Positions 52,147-63,671 of a stretch of DNA of 64,000 nucleotides are shown one piece after another (the stretch's first letter is position 1; the number at the start of each line of letters is the position of its first letter). Made by a program: the position numbers and the translations under genes. The stretch comes from Corella eumyota. Its lineage: Eukaryota > Chordata > Ascidiacea > Phlebobranchia > Corellidae. The DNA lies in the NCBI GenBank assembly GCA_963082875.1, contig CAUJAU010000058.1:186001-250000 (forward strand), given 5' to 3'. The notes under the pieces were generated by a model. It saw only the letters and a program-made list of their open reading frames with translations. It was not told the DNA's origin and searched no databases.

Positions 52147-55100
52147 AGGATGATGATAAGGATGATGATGAGAATGATGATGTGGATGATGATGAGGATG
52201 AGGAGGATGAGGAGGTTGAGGTGGATGAGGAAGATGAAGAGGATGAGGAGGATGAGGAGGATGAAGCGGGTGAGGAAGATGAGGAGGATGAGGAGGATGA
52301 GGAGGATGAGGAGGATGAGGAGGATGAGTTGGATGAGGAGGATGAGGAGGATGAGGAGGAGAATGAGGATGAGGATGAGGATGAAGATGAGGAGGTTGAG
52401 GAGGATGAGAATGATAAGGAGGATAAGGAGGATGAGGAAAATTAGGAGGATGAGGAGGATGAGGAGGATGAGAGGAAAAAGGAGGATGAAGAGGATGAGG
52501 AAGATGAGGAGAATGAGGAGGATGATAAGGATGATGATGAAGATGATGAAGATGATGAGGATGATGAAAAGGATGAGGAGTATGAGGAGAATGAGAAGGA
52601 TGAGGAAGATGAGGATGATGAGGAGGATGAGAAGGATGAGGAGGATGAAGAGGATGAGGAGGATGAGGAGAATGAGGATGAGGATTTGGATGAAGATGAG
52701 GAGGTTGAGGAGGATAAGGAGGATGAGGAAGATGAGGAGGATGTGAAGGATGAGGAGGATGAGGAGGATGAGGATGATGAGGAGGATGAGGAGGATGAGG
52801 AGAATTAGGAGGATGAGGTGGATGAGGAGGATGAGGAGGATGAAAAGAAAAAGGAGGATGAAGAGGATGAGGAGGATGAGGAGAATGAGGAGGATGATAA
52901 GGATGATGATGAGGATGATGAAGATGAGGAGGATGATGAAAAAGATGAGGAGTATGAAAAGGATGAGGAGGATGAGGATGATGAGGATGATAAGGAGGAT
53001 GAGGAGGATGAGGAGGATGAAGAGGATGAGGAGGATGAGGAGGATGAGGAGGATGAGGAGGATGAGGAGGATGAGGAGGATGAGAAGGATGAAAAGGATG
53101 AAGAGGATGAAAAGGATGAGGAGGATGAGGAGGATGAGGAGGATGAGGAGGATGAAGAGGATGAGGAGGATAAAAAGGATGAAGAGGATGAGGAGGATGA
53201 GAAGAAAAGAAGGATGAAGAGGATGAGGAGGATGAAGAGAATGAGGAGGATGAGAAGAATGAAAGGGATGAAGAGGATGAAGACGATGAGGAGGATGAGG
53301 AGGATGAGGAAGATGAGGAGGATGAGGAGGATGAGGAGGATGAAGAGGATGAAAAGGATGAGGAAGATGAGGAGGATGAGAAGGATGAGGAGGATGAAAA
53401 GGATGAGGATGACGAGGAGGATGAGGATGATGAGGAGGATGAGGAGGATGAGAAAAATGAGGAGGATGAGGAGGATGAGGATGATGAGGATGTTGATGAT
53501 GATAAAGAGGATGAAGAGGATGAGGAGGATGAGGATAAGGATAAAGATGAGAATAAGGATGAAGATGAGGATGATGATAATGATAAGGAGGATGAAGAGG
53601 ATGAGGAGGAGGATGAGGATGAGGATGAAGATGAGAATAAGAATGAGGATGAGAATGAGGAGGTTGAGGAGGATGAGGAAGATGAGGAGGATGAAGAAGA
53701 TGAGGAGGATGAAGAAGATGAAGAGGATGAGGAGGATGAAGAGGATGAAGAAGATGAGGAAGATGAGGAGGAAGAGGAGGATGAGGAGGATGAGGAGGAG
53801 AATGAGGATGAGGAGGATGAGGAGGATTAGGAGGATGAGCAGGATGAGGAGGATGAGGAGGATGAGAAGGAAAAGGAGGATGAAGAGGATGAGGAGAATG
53901 AGGAGAATGAGGAGGATGATAAGGATGATGATGAGGATGATGAAGATGATGAGGATGATGAGGAGGATAAGGAGGATGAGGAGTATGAGGAGGATGAGAA
54001 GGATGAGGAGGATGAGATTGATGAGGAGGATGAGGAGGATGAAGAATATGGAGAGGATGAGGAGGATGAGGAGGATGAGGAGGATGAGGAGGATGAGGAT
54101 GAGGAGGATGAGGATGAGGATGAGGTTGAGGATGAGGAGGATGAGGAGGTTGAGGAGGATGAACAGGATGAGGAGGATGAGGAGGATGAGGAGGATGAGG
54201 AGGATGAGGAGGATGAGGAGGATGAGAAGGAAAAGGAGGATGAAGAGGATGAGGAGAATGAGGAGAATTAGGAGGATGATAAGGATGATGATGAGAATGA
54301 TGAGGGGGATGAGGATGATGAGAAGGATTAGGAGGATGAGGAGTATGAGGATGATGAGAAGGATGAGGAGGATGAGGAGGATGAGGAGGATGAGGAGGAT
54401 GAGGAGGATGATGAGGATGAGAAAGATGAGGAAGATGAGCAAGATTAGGAAGATGAGGAAGATGAGGAGGATAAGGAAGATGAGGAGGATGAGGATGAAG
54501 AGGTTGAGGAGAATGAGGAGGATGAGGAGGATGAGGAGGATGAGGAGGATGAGGAGGATAAGGAGGATGAGGAGGATGAGGAGGATGAGGAGGATGAGGA
54601 GGATGAGGAGGATGAGGAGGATGAGGAGGATGAGGAGGATGAAAAGGATGAGGATGATGTGGATGAGGATGAGGATGAGGATGAGAATAAGGTTGAGGAT
54701 GAGGATGATGTGGATGAGGATGAGGATGAGGATGAGGAGGATGAGTAGGATGAAGAGGATGAGGAGGATGAGGAGGATGAGGAGGATGAGGAGGATGATG
54801 AGGAGGATGATGATAAGGATGATAAAGAGGATGATGAGGAGGGGGAGGAGGAGGAGGAGGAGGCGGATGTTGAGGATGATGATGATGAAGATGATGATGA
54901 GGATGATGATGAGGATGATGATGAGGATGATGATGAGGATGATGATGAGGATGATGATGAGGATGATGATGAGGATGATGATGAGGGTGATGATGATCAT
55001 TAGGATGAGGATGAAGAGGAGGAGGATGAGGATGTTGAGGAGGATGAGGAGGATGAGGAGGATGAGGAGGATGAGAAGGATTAGGAGGATGAGGAGGATG

Positions 55101-58100
55101 AGGAGGTTGAGGAGGATGAGGAGGATGAGGAGGATAAGGAGGTTGATGAGGATGAGGAGGATGAGGAGAATGATGAGGATGATGAGGATAATGAGGATTA
55201 GGATGAGGATGATGAGGAGGATGATGAGGGGGAAGAGGAGGTAGAGGAGGAGGAGGATGAGGATGATGAAAAGGATGAGGAGGTTGAGGAGGATGAGGAG
55301 GATGAGGAGGATGAGGAGGATGAGGAGGATGAGAAGGACGAAGAGGATAAATAGGATGAGGAGGATGAGGAGGATGAAGAGAATGAGAAAGATGAGGAAG
55401 ATGAGCAAGATTAGGAAGATGAGGAAGATGAGGAGGATAAGGAAGATGAGGAGGATGAGGATGAAGATGTTGAGGAGAATGAGAAGGATGAGGAGGATGA
55501 GGAGGATGAGGAGGATGAGGAGGATGAGGAGGATAAGGAGGATGAGGAGGATGAGGAGGATGAGGAGGATGAGGAGGATGAGGAGGATGAGGAGGATGAG
55601 GAGGATGAGGAGGATGAGGAGGATGAGGAGGATGAGGAGAATTAGGAGGATGAGGTGGATGAGGAGGATGATGAGGATGAAAAGAAAAAGGAGGATGAAG
55701 AGGATGAGGAGGATGAGGAGAATGAGGAGGATGATAAGGATGATGATGAGGATGATGAAGATGAGGAGGATGATGAAAAAGATGAGGAGTATGAAAAGGA
55801 TGAGGAGGATGAGGATGATGAGGATGATGAGGAGGATGAGGAGGATGAGGAGGATGAGGAGGATGAGGAGGATGAGGAGGATGAGGAGGATGAGGAGGAT
55901 GAGGAGGATGAGAAGGATGAAAAGGATGAAGAGGATGAAAAGGATGAGGAGGATGAGGAGGATGAGGAGGATGAGGAGGATGAAGAGGATGAGGAGGATA
56001 AAAAGGATGAGGAGGATGAGGAGGATGAGAAGAAAAGAAGGATGAAGAGGATGAGGAGGATGAAGAGAATGAGGAGGATGAGAAGAATGAATAAGATGAA
56101 GAGGATGAGGACGATGAGGAGGATGAGGAGGAAGAAGGAAGATGAGGAGGATGAGAAGGATGAGGAGGATGAAAAGGATGAGGATGACGAGGAGGATGAG
56201 GATGATGAGGAGGATGAGGAGGATGAGAAAGATGAGGAGGATGAGGAGGATGAGGATGATGAGGATGTTGATGATGATAAAGAGGATGAAGAGGATGAGG
56301 AAGATGAGGATAAAGATGAGAATAAGGATGAAGATGAGGATGAGGAGGATGAGGAGGATGAGGAAGATGAGGAGGATGAGGAGGATAAGGAGGATGAGGA
56401 TGATGAGGATGATGATGATGATAAAGAGGATGAAGAGGATGAGGAAGATGAGGATAAAGATGAGAATAAGGATGAAGATGAGGATGAGGAGGATGAGGAG
56501 GATGAGGAAGATGAGGAGGATGAGGAGGATAAGGAGGATGAGGATGATGAGGATGATGATGATGATGATAATGATAAGGAGGATGAAGAGGATGAGGAGG
56601 AGGATGAGGATGAGGATGAAGATGAGGAGGATGAGGAGGATGAGGAGGATGAGGAGGATGAAGAGGATGAGGAGGATGAGGAGGATGAGGAGGAGAATGA
56701 GGATGAGGAGGATGAGGAGGATTAGGAGGATGAGCAGGATGAGGAGGATGAGGAGGATGAGGAGAATGAGGAGAATGAGGAGGATGATAAGGATGATGAT
56801 GAGGATGATGAAGATGATGAGGATGATGATGAGGATGAGGAGGATGAGGAGTATGAGGAGGATGAGAAGGATGAGGAGGATGAGATTGATGAGGAGGATG
56901 AGGAGGATGAAGAATATGGAGAGGATGAGGAGGATGAGGAGGATGAGGAGGATGAGGAGGATGAGGATGAGGAGGATGAGGATGAGGTTGAGGATGAGGA
57001 GGATGAGGAGGTTGAGGAGGATGAGGAGGATGAGGAGGATGAGGAAGATGAGGAGGATGAGGAGGATGAGGAGGATGAGGAGGATGAGAAGGAAAAGGAG
57101 GATGAAGAGGATGAGGAGAATGAGGAGAATTAGGAGGATGATAAGGATGATGATGAGAATGATGAGGGTGATGAGGATGATGAGAAGGATTAGGAGGATG
57201 AGGAGTATGAGGATGATGAGAAGGATGAGGAGGATGAGGAGGATGAGGAGGATGAAGAGGATGAGAAAGATGAGGAAGATGAGCAAGATTAAGAAGATAA
57301 GGAAGATGAGGAGGATAAGGAGGATGAGGAGGATGAGGATGAAGAGGTTGAGGAGAATGAGGAGGATGAGGAGGATGAGGAGGATGAGGAGGATGAGGAG
57401 GATGAAGAGGATGAGGAGGATGAGGAGGATGAGGAGGATGAGGAGGATGAGGAGGATGAGGAGGATGAGGAGGATGAAAAGGATGAGGATGATGTGGATG
57501 AGGATGAGGATGAGGATGAGAATAAGGTTGAGGATGAGGATGATGTGGATGAGGATGAGGATGAGGATGAGGAGGATGAGTAGGATGAAGAGGATGAGGA
57601 GGATGAGGAGGATGAGGAGGATGATGAGGAGGATGATGATAATGATGATAAAGAGGATGATGAGGAGGGGGAGGAGGAGGAGGAGCAGGAGGATGTTAAG
57701 GATGATGATGATAAAGATGATGATGAGGATGATGATGAGGATGATGATGAGGATGATGATGAGGATGATGATGAGGATGATGATGAGGATGATGATGAGG
57801 ATGATGATGAGGATGATGATGAGGGTGATGATGATGATTAGGATGAGGATGAAGAGGAGGAGGATGAGGATGTTGAGGAGGATGAGGAGGATGAGGAGGA
57901 TGAGGAGGATGAGAAGGATGAGGAGGATGAGGAGGATGAGGAGGTTGAGGAGGATGAGGAGGATGAGGAGGATAAGGAGGTTGATGAGGATGAGGGGGAT
58001 GAGAAGAATGATGAGGATGATGAGGATAATGAGGATGATGATGAGGATGATGAGGAGGATGATGAGGGGGAAGAGGAGGTAGAGAAGGAGGAGGATGAGG

Positions 58101-59240
58101 ATGATGAAAAGGATGAGGAGGTTGAGGAGGATGAGGAGGATGAGGAGGATGAGGAGGATGAGGTGGATGAGGAGGACGAAGAGGATAAGGAGGATGAGGA
58201 GAATGAGGAGGATGAGGAGGATGATGAGGATGATAATGAGGATGATGAGGAGGATGATGAGGAGGAGGAGGAGGGGGAAGAGGAAGAGGAGAATGATGGG
58301 GATGAGGAGGATGAGGGGAATTAGGAGGATGAAGAGGATGAGGAGGATGAGAAGGAAAAGGAAGATGAAGAGGATGAGGAGGATGACGAGAATGAGGAGG
58401 ATGATAAGGATGATGATGAGGATAATGAAGATGATGAGGATGATGAAAAGTATGAGGAGTATGAGGAGGATGATAAGGATGAGGAGGATGAGGATGATGA
58501 GGAGGATGAGGAGGATGAGGAGGATGAGGAGGATGAGGATGAGAATGAGGATGAGGATGAAGATGAAGATGAGGAGGTTGAGGAGGATAAGGAAGATGAG
58601 GAGGATGAGAAAGATGAGGAGGATGAGGAGGATGAGGAGGATGAGGAGAATTGGGAGGATGAAGAGGATGAGGAGGATGAGGAGGATGAGAAGAAAAAGG
58701 AGGATGAAGAGGATGAGGAGGATGAGGAGAATGAGGAGGATGATAAGGATGATGATGAGGATGATGAAGATGATGAGGGTGATGAAAAGGATGAGAAGTA
58801 TGAGGAGGATGAGAAGGATGAGAAGGATGAGGATGATGAGGAGGATGAGGAGCATGTGGAAGATGAGGAGGATGAAGAGGATAAAGAGGATGAGGAGGAT
58901 GAGAAGGATGAAGAGGATGAGGGGGATGAGGAGGATGAGGAGGATGTGGAGGATGAGAAGGATGATAAGGAAGACGAGGATGAAGAGGATGAGGAGGATG
59001 AGGAGAATGAGGAGGATGATGAGGATGATGATGAGGAAGATGATAAGGATGATGAGGAGGAGGAGGATGAGGAGGATGAGGAGGATGAGGAGGATGAGGA
59101 GGATGAGGAGGATGAAAAGGATGAGGAGGATGAAGAGGATAAGGATGATGAGGAGGATGAGGAGGATGAGAAGGATGAAGAGGATGAGGAGGAAGAGGAT
59201 GGTAAGGATTTTGATGATGATGATGAGCAGGATGAAGAGA
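50441..59240 (+). repeat. Inverted type-A array (GAGGAGGAT on + strand), 8.8 kb
   Basis: It opens with GATAGTGATGATGGAGATGA, the reverse complement of the ATCTCCATC block that closes forward arrays, and continues as GAGGAGGAT units with inverted 12-mer cassettes near 51600-51710, 54885-54990 and 57715-57835. It is array family A in reverse orientation. It ends abruptly at GATGAAGAGA without the expected GAT junction block, mirroring the truncation of array V. Phase changes occur near 53205 and 56030, the latter compensated near 56130. Confidence 0.95.
52804..58320 (+). repeat. 2.83-kb higher-order repeat pair in the inverted array
   Basis: ATTAGGAGGATGAGGTGG lies at 52804 and 55641 (2,837 bp apart), and GGGGGAGGAGG at 54841 and 57667 (2,826 bp apart). 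Both copies carry the phase-shifting word GAAGAAAAGAAGGATG (about 53199 and 56030), so that change preceded the duplication. The right copy alone has a second indel near 56130 (GAAGAAGGAAGATG) that restores phase. Confidence 0.85.
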
Positions 59241-59246
59241 GTGCTT
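59235..59246. other. Right polarity switch (putative inversion breakpoint)
   Basis: A purine (inverted) array is joined directly to a forward spacer inside a gamma unit at GTGCTTCTTATACG, with no GAT block or ATCTCCATC block between. This is the only such join and is the counterpart of the switch at 39920. Confidence 0.8.
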
Positions 59247-59482
59247 CTTATACGTTTTTAATACAACTTGCCAATCGTTAAAAATATCTAATGTTTATTG
59301 TCTGTGCCTAAAACTAACATATTACCAATAAATAACTGTTTTCGAAATATGTTTTCTTACGCCTAGACCGTACATCATATTTGTTTTAAACGTTGTCAAC
59401 TAGCGCTTACAATGCGTGGTTACAATTTTTACGGTTTAAAATCAAAATCGACAAAAGTTAAAGTTTGCAAATATATGCTAAT
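59241..59482 (+). repeat. Partial forward AT-rich spacer 8
   Basis: It starts mid-unit in a gamma subtype and contains one anchor at 59359 (ACGCCTA, a degraded ACGCGTA), then the usual delta unit truncated at TTTGCAAATATATGCTAAT. At 242 bp it is the shortest complete spacer remnant, consistent with loss of its left part at the breakpoint. Confidence 0.92.
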
Positions 59483-59692
59483 GGAGATGATGGCGATGAT
59501 AAAGATGATGGAGATGATGGAGATAATAGAGATGATGGAGATGATGGAGATGATGTAGATGATGGAGATGATGGAGATGATGGAGATGATGGAGATGATG
59601 GAGATGAAGTAGATAATGTAGATGATGAAGATGATGAAGATGATTAAGATGATGGAAATGATGGAAATGATTGAGATGATAGACACGGAGAT
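59483..59692 (+). repeat. Purine GATGGAGAT junction block
   Basis: Short-form GAT block of about 210 bp closing in GATAGACACGGAGATCC, most like the block at 20139 (shared GATGAAGTAGATAATG words). Confidence 0.92.
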
Positions 59693-61753
59693 CCTCCTCC
59701 TCCTCATCATCCTTCTCACCATCCTTATCATCATCGTCATCATCCTCCTCATCCTCCTCATCCTCCTCATCCTCCTCATCCTCCTCATCCTCCTTATCCT
59801 CCTCATCTTCCTCATCTTCCTCCTCATCCTCATCCTCCTCATCCTCCTCATCCTCCTCATCCTCCTCATCCTCCTAATCTTCCTCATCTTCCTCATCTTC
59901 CTCATCCTCTTCATCCTCTTCATCCTCCTCATCCTCCTCATCCTCCTCATCCCCTTTATCCTCCTCATCCTCCTCATCCTTCTCATCCTCCTCATACTCC
60001 CCATCTTCCTCATCCTTCTCATCATCCTCATCATCCTCATCTTCCTTATCATCATCCTTATCATCCTCCTCATTCTCCTCATCCTCCTCATCCTCCTCAT
60101 CTTCCTCATCCTCCTCATCCTCCTCAACCTCCTTATCCTCATCCTTATTCTCATCTTCATCCTCATCCTCATCCTCCTCCTCATCCTCTTCATCCTCCTC
60201 ATCATCATCATCATCATCCTTATCATCCCCTTCTTCTTCATTCTCTTCATCCTTCTCATCCTCCTCATCCTCCTCATCATTCTCATCCTCTTCATCCTCC
60301 TCATCCTTTTCATCCTCCTCCTCATCATCCTTATCATCTTCCTCATTATCATCCTCATCATCCTCCTCATTCTCCTCATCCTCCTCATCCTCCTCATCCT
60401 CCTCTTCCTTCTCATCCTCCTCATCCTCCTCATTTTCCTCATCCTCCTCATCCTCTTCATCCTTCTCATCCTCCTCATCCTCTTTATCCCCCTCATCTTC
60501 CTCATCCTCCTCATCCTCTTCATGCTCCTCATCCTCCTCATCATCCTCATCATCCTCCTCATCCTCCTCATCCTCCTCATCATCCTCATCCTTCTCATCC
60601 TCCTCATCCTCCTTATTCTCATCATCCTCCTCATCCTCCTCATTCTCCTCATCCTCCTCATCCTCCTCATCCTCCTCATCCTCCTAATCTTCCTCATCTT
60701 CCTCATTTTCCTCATCTTCCTCATCCTCCTCATCCTCCTCAACCTCCTCATCCTTTTCATCATCATCCACATCATCCTCATCCTCATCCCCAACTTTATT
60801 CTCATCCTCATCCTCATCCTCATCCTCATCCACATCGTCCTCATCCTCATCCTCCTCATCCTCCTCATCCTCCTCATCCTCCTCATCCTCCTCATCCTTC
60901 TCATCCTTCTCATTCTCCTCATCCTCCTCATCCTCCCCATCATCTTCATCATCCTCATCATCCTCATCATCATCTTTATCATCCTCCTCATCATCCTCAT
61001 CATTCTCATCATCATCCTTATCATCCTCCTCATTCTCCTCATCTTCCTCATCCTTTTCATCCTCTTCATCCTCCTCATCTTCTTCATCCTCCTCATCTTC
61101 CTCATCCTTCTCATCCTCCTCATCATCCTCATCGTCTTCATCCTTCTTATCCTTCTCATCCTCCTCATTCTCCTCATCCTCCTCATCCTCTTCATCCTCC
61201 TTTTCCTTCTCATCCTCCTCATACTCCTCATCCTCTTCATCCTCCTCATCATCCTCATCATCCCCATCATCCTCATCATTATCCTTATCATCCTCCTCAT
61301 TCTCCTCATCCTCCTCATCCTCATCATCCTCATCATCATCCTTATCATTTTCCTCATCCTCCTCATCCTCCTCATCCTCCTAATCCTTCTCATCCTCCTC
61401 ATTCTCATCATCCTCTTCATCCTCCTCATCCTCCTCATCTTTCTCATCCTCCTCATCCTCCTCATCCTCCTTATCTTCCTCAACCTCCTCATCTTCATTC
61501 TCATCCTCATCCTTATTTTCCTCCTCATCCTCCTCATCCTTCTCATCCTCTTCATCCTCCTCATCCTCCTCATCCTTCTCATCCTCCTCATCCTCCTCAT
61601 TCTCATCATCCTCCTCATCCTCCTCATCCTCCTTATCTTCCTCATCCTCCTCATCCACCTCATCCTCCTTATCCTCACTATTCTCACCATCTTCACCATC
61701 CTCATCATCTCTATCATTATTATCTCCATCATCATCTCCTTCATCACTATCTG
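59693..61753 (+). repeat. Pyrimidine array VI, 2.1 kb
   Basis: ATCCTCCTC-family array with ATC-rich patches, an array-I-like segment containing ATCATCCCCATC near 61255, and the ATCTCCATC terminal block at about 61685-61753. From about 61167 onward it is repeated 1,918 bp downstream. No gene is supported. Confidence 0.95.
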
Positions 61754-62834
61754 TTTTTCGAGTTATATTTTCTTACGCGTAAACCGTACAAAATAATTAT
61801 TTTAAACTTTGTCAAATAGAGCTTACAATGCGTGAATACAATTGATACAGTTTAAACTTTAAATCGATAAAGGTTAAAATTTGCTAACATGTGCTGCTTA
61901 TTAGTTTTTAATACAACTTGCCAATCGTTAAAAATAGCTAATAGTAATTGTCTGTGCGTAAAACTAACATATTACTAATAATTAACTGTTTCCGAGTTAT
62001 GTTTTCTTTCGCGTAAAACGCACATAACAATTAATTTAAACGTTGTCAAATATAGCTTACAATGTGTGGATACGGTTTTCATGGTTTAAAATTAAAATTC
62101 ACAAAGGTTAAAATTTTATAATATTTGCTGGTTGGGCGTTTTTAATACAACTCGCCAATTGTTAAAAATTGCTAATGTTTATTGTCTATGCGTAAATACA
62201 ACAAATTAGCAATAAATAACTGTTTTCAAGTTATGTTTTCATACGCGTAGAACGCACATGGAAATTATTTAAAACGTTGCCAAATATAGCTTACAATGTG
62301 TGGCTACGATTTTTAAAGTTTAAAATTAAAATCGACAAAAGTTAAAATTTGTTAACATTTGCTGCTTGGGCGTTTTTAATACAACTTGCCAATTATTAAA
62401 AGTTGCTAATGTTTATTGGCTATGCGTAAAAACAACAAATTAGCATTAAATAACTGTTTTCAAGTTATGTTTTCTTACGCGTAGACCGTACATTATAATT
62501 ATTTTAAACGTTGTCAACTAGAGCTTACAATGCGTGTTTACGGTTTTTACGGTTTTAAATTAAAATCGACAAAGGTTAAAATTTGCTAACATGTGCTTCT
62601 TATAAGTTTTTAATACAATTTGCAAATTGTTAAAAATATCTAATGTTTATTGTCTGTGCGTAAAACTAACATATTACTAATAATTAACTGTTTCCGAAAT
62701 ATGTTTTATTACGCGTAGACCGTACATCATATTTGTTTTAAACGTTGTCAACTAGAGCTTACAATGCGTGGTTACAATTTTTACGGTTTAAAATCAAAAT
62801 CGACAAAAGTTAAAGTTTGCAAATATATGCTAAT
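61754..62834 (+). repeat. AT-rich spacer 9, five-unit form
   Basis: Anchors at 61775, 62009, 62243, 62477 and 62711, all 234 bp apart: alpha, beta, beta, gamma, truncated delta. It is one beta unit longer than spacers 1 and 2, so spacer length changes in whole 234-bp steps. No gene is seen in its 1,081 bp. Confidence 0.95.
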
Positions 62835-63035
62835 GGAGATGATGAAGATGATAAAGATGATGGAGATGATGGAGATAATAGAGATGATGGAGATGATGGA
62901 GATGATGGAGATAATGTAGATGATGGAGATGATGGAGATGATGTAGATAATGTAGATGATGAAGATGATGAAGATGATGAAGATGATGAAGATGATGGAA
63001 ATGATGGAAATGATTGAGATGATAGACACGGAGAT
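62835..63035 (+). repeat. Purine GATGGAGAT junction block
   Basis: Short-form block of about 200 bp. It differs from the others in having four successive GATGAAGAT-type units in place of the GATTAAGATG word, and it closes in GATAGACACGGAGATCC. Confidence 0.92.
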
Positions 63036-63671
63036 CCTCTTCTTCCTCATCATCCTTCTCATCATCCTCATCATCATCCTCATCATCCTCCTCATCCTCC
63101 TCATCCTCTTCATCCTCCTTTTCCTTCTCATCCTCCTCATACTCCTCATCCTCTTCATCCTCCTCATCATCCTCATCATCCCCATCATCCTCATCATTAT
63201 CCTTATCATCCTCCTCATTCTCCTCATCCTCCTCATCCTCATCATCCTCATCATCATCCTTATCATTTTCCTCATCCTCCTCATCCTCCTCATCCTCCTA
63301 ATCCTTCTCATCCTCCTCATTCTCATCATCCTCTTCATCCTCCTCATCCTCCTCATCTTTCTCATCCTCCTCATCCTCCTCATCCTCCTTATCTTCCTCA
63401 ACCTCCTCATCTTCATTCTCATCCTCATCCTTATTTTCCTCCTCATCCTCCTCATCCTTCTCATCCTCTTCATCCTCCTCATCCTCCTCATCCTTCTCAT
63501 CCTCCTCATCCTCCTCATTCTCATCATCCTCCTCATCCTCCTCATCCTCCTTATCTTCCTCATCCTCCTCATCCACCTCATCCTCCTTATCCTCACTATT
63601 CTCACCATCTTCACCATCCTCATCATCTCTATCATTATTATCTCCATCATCATCTCCTTCATCACTATCTG
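63036..63671 (+). repeat. Pyrimidine array VII, 0.64 kb
   Basis: Shortest pyrimidine array in the window. The first ~50 bp match the starts of arrays I and II (TCTTCTTCCTCATCATCC). From about 63085 it matches the end of array VI. It thus joins an array start directly to an array end, as an internal deletion or unequal exchange would. Confidence 0.94.

Noticed and set aside
50379-52445. A 688-codon acidic frame on the + strand starting inside spacer 7
   Set aside because: It starts in inverted spacer sequence and then only reads the array. The matching frame from other spacer copies has different breaks.
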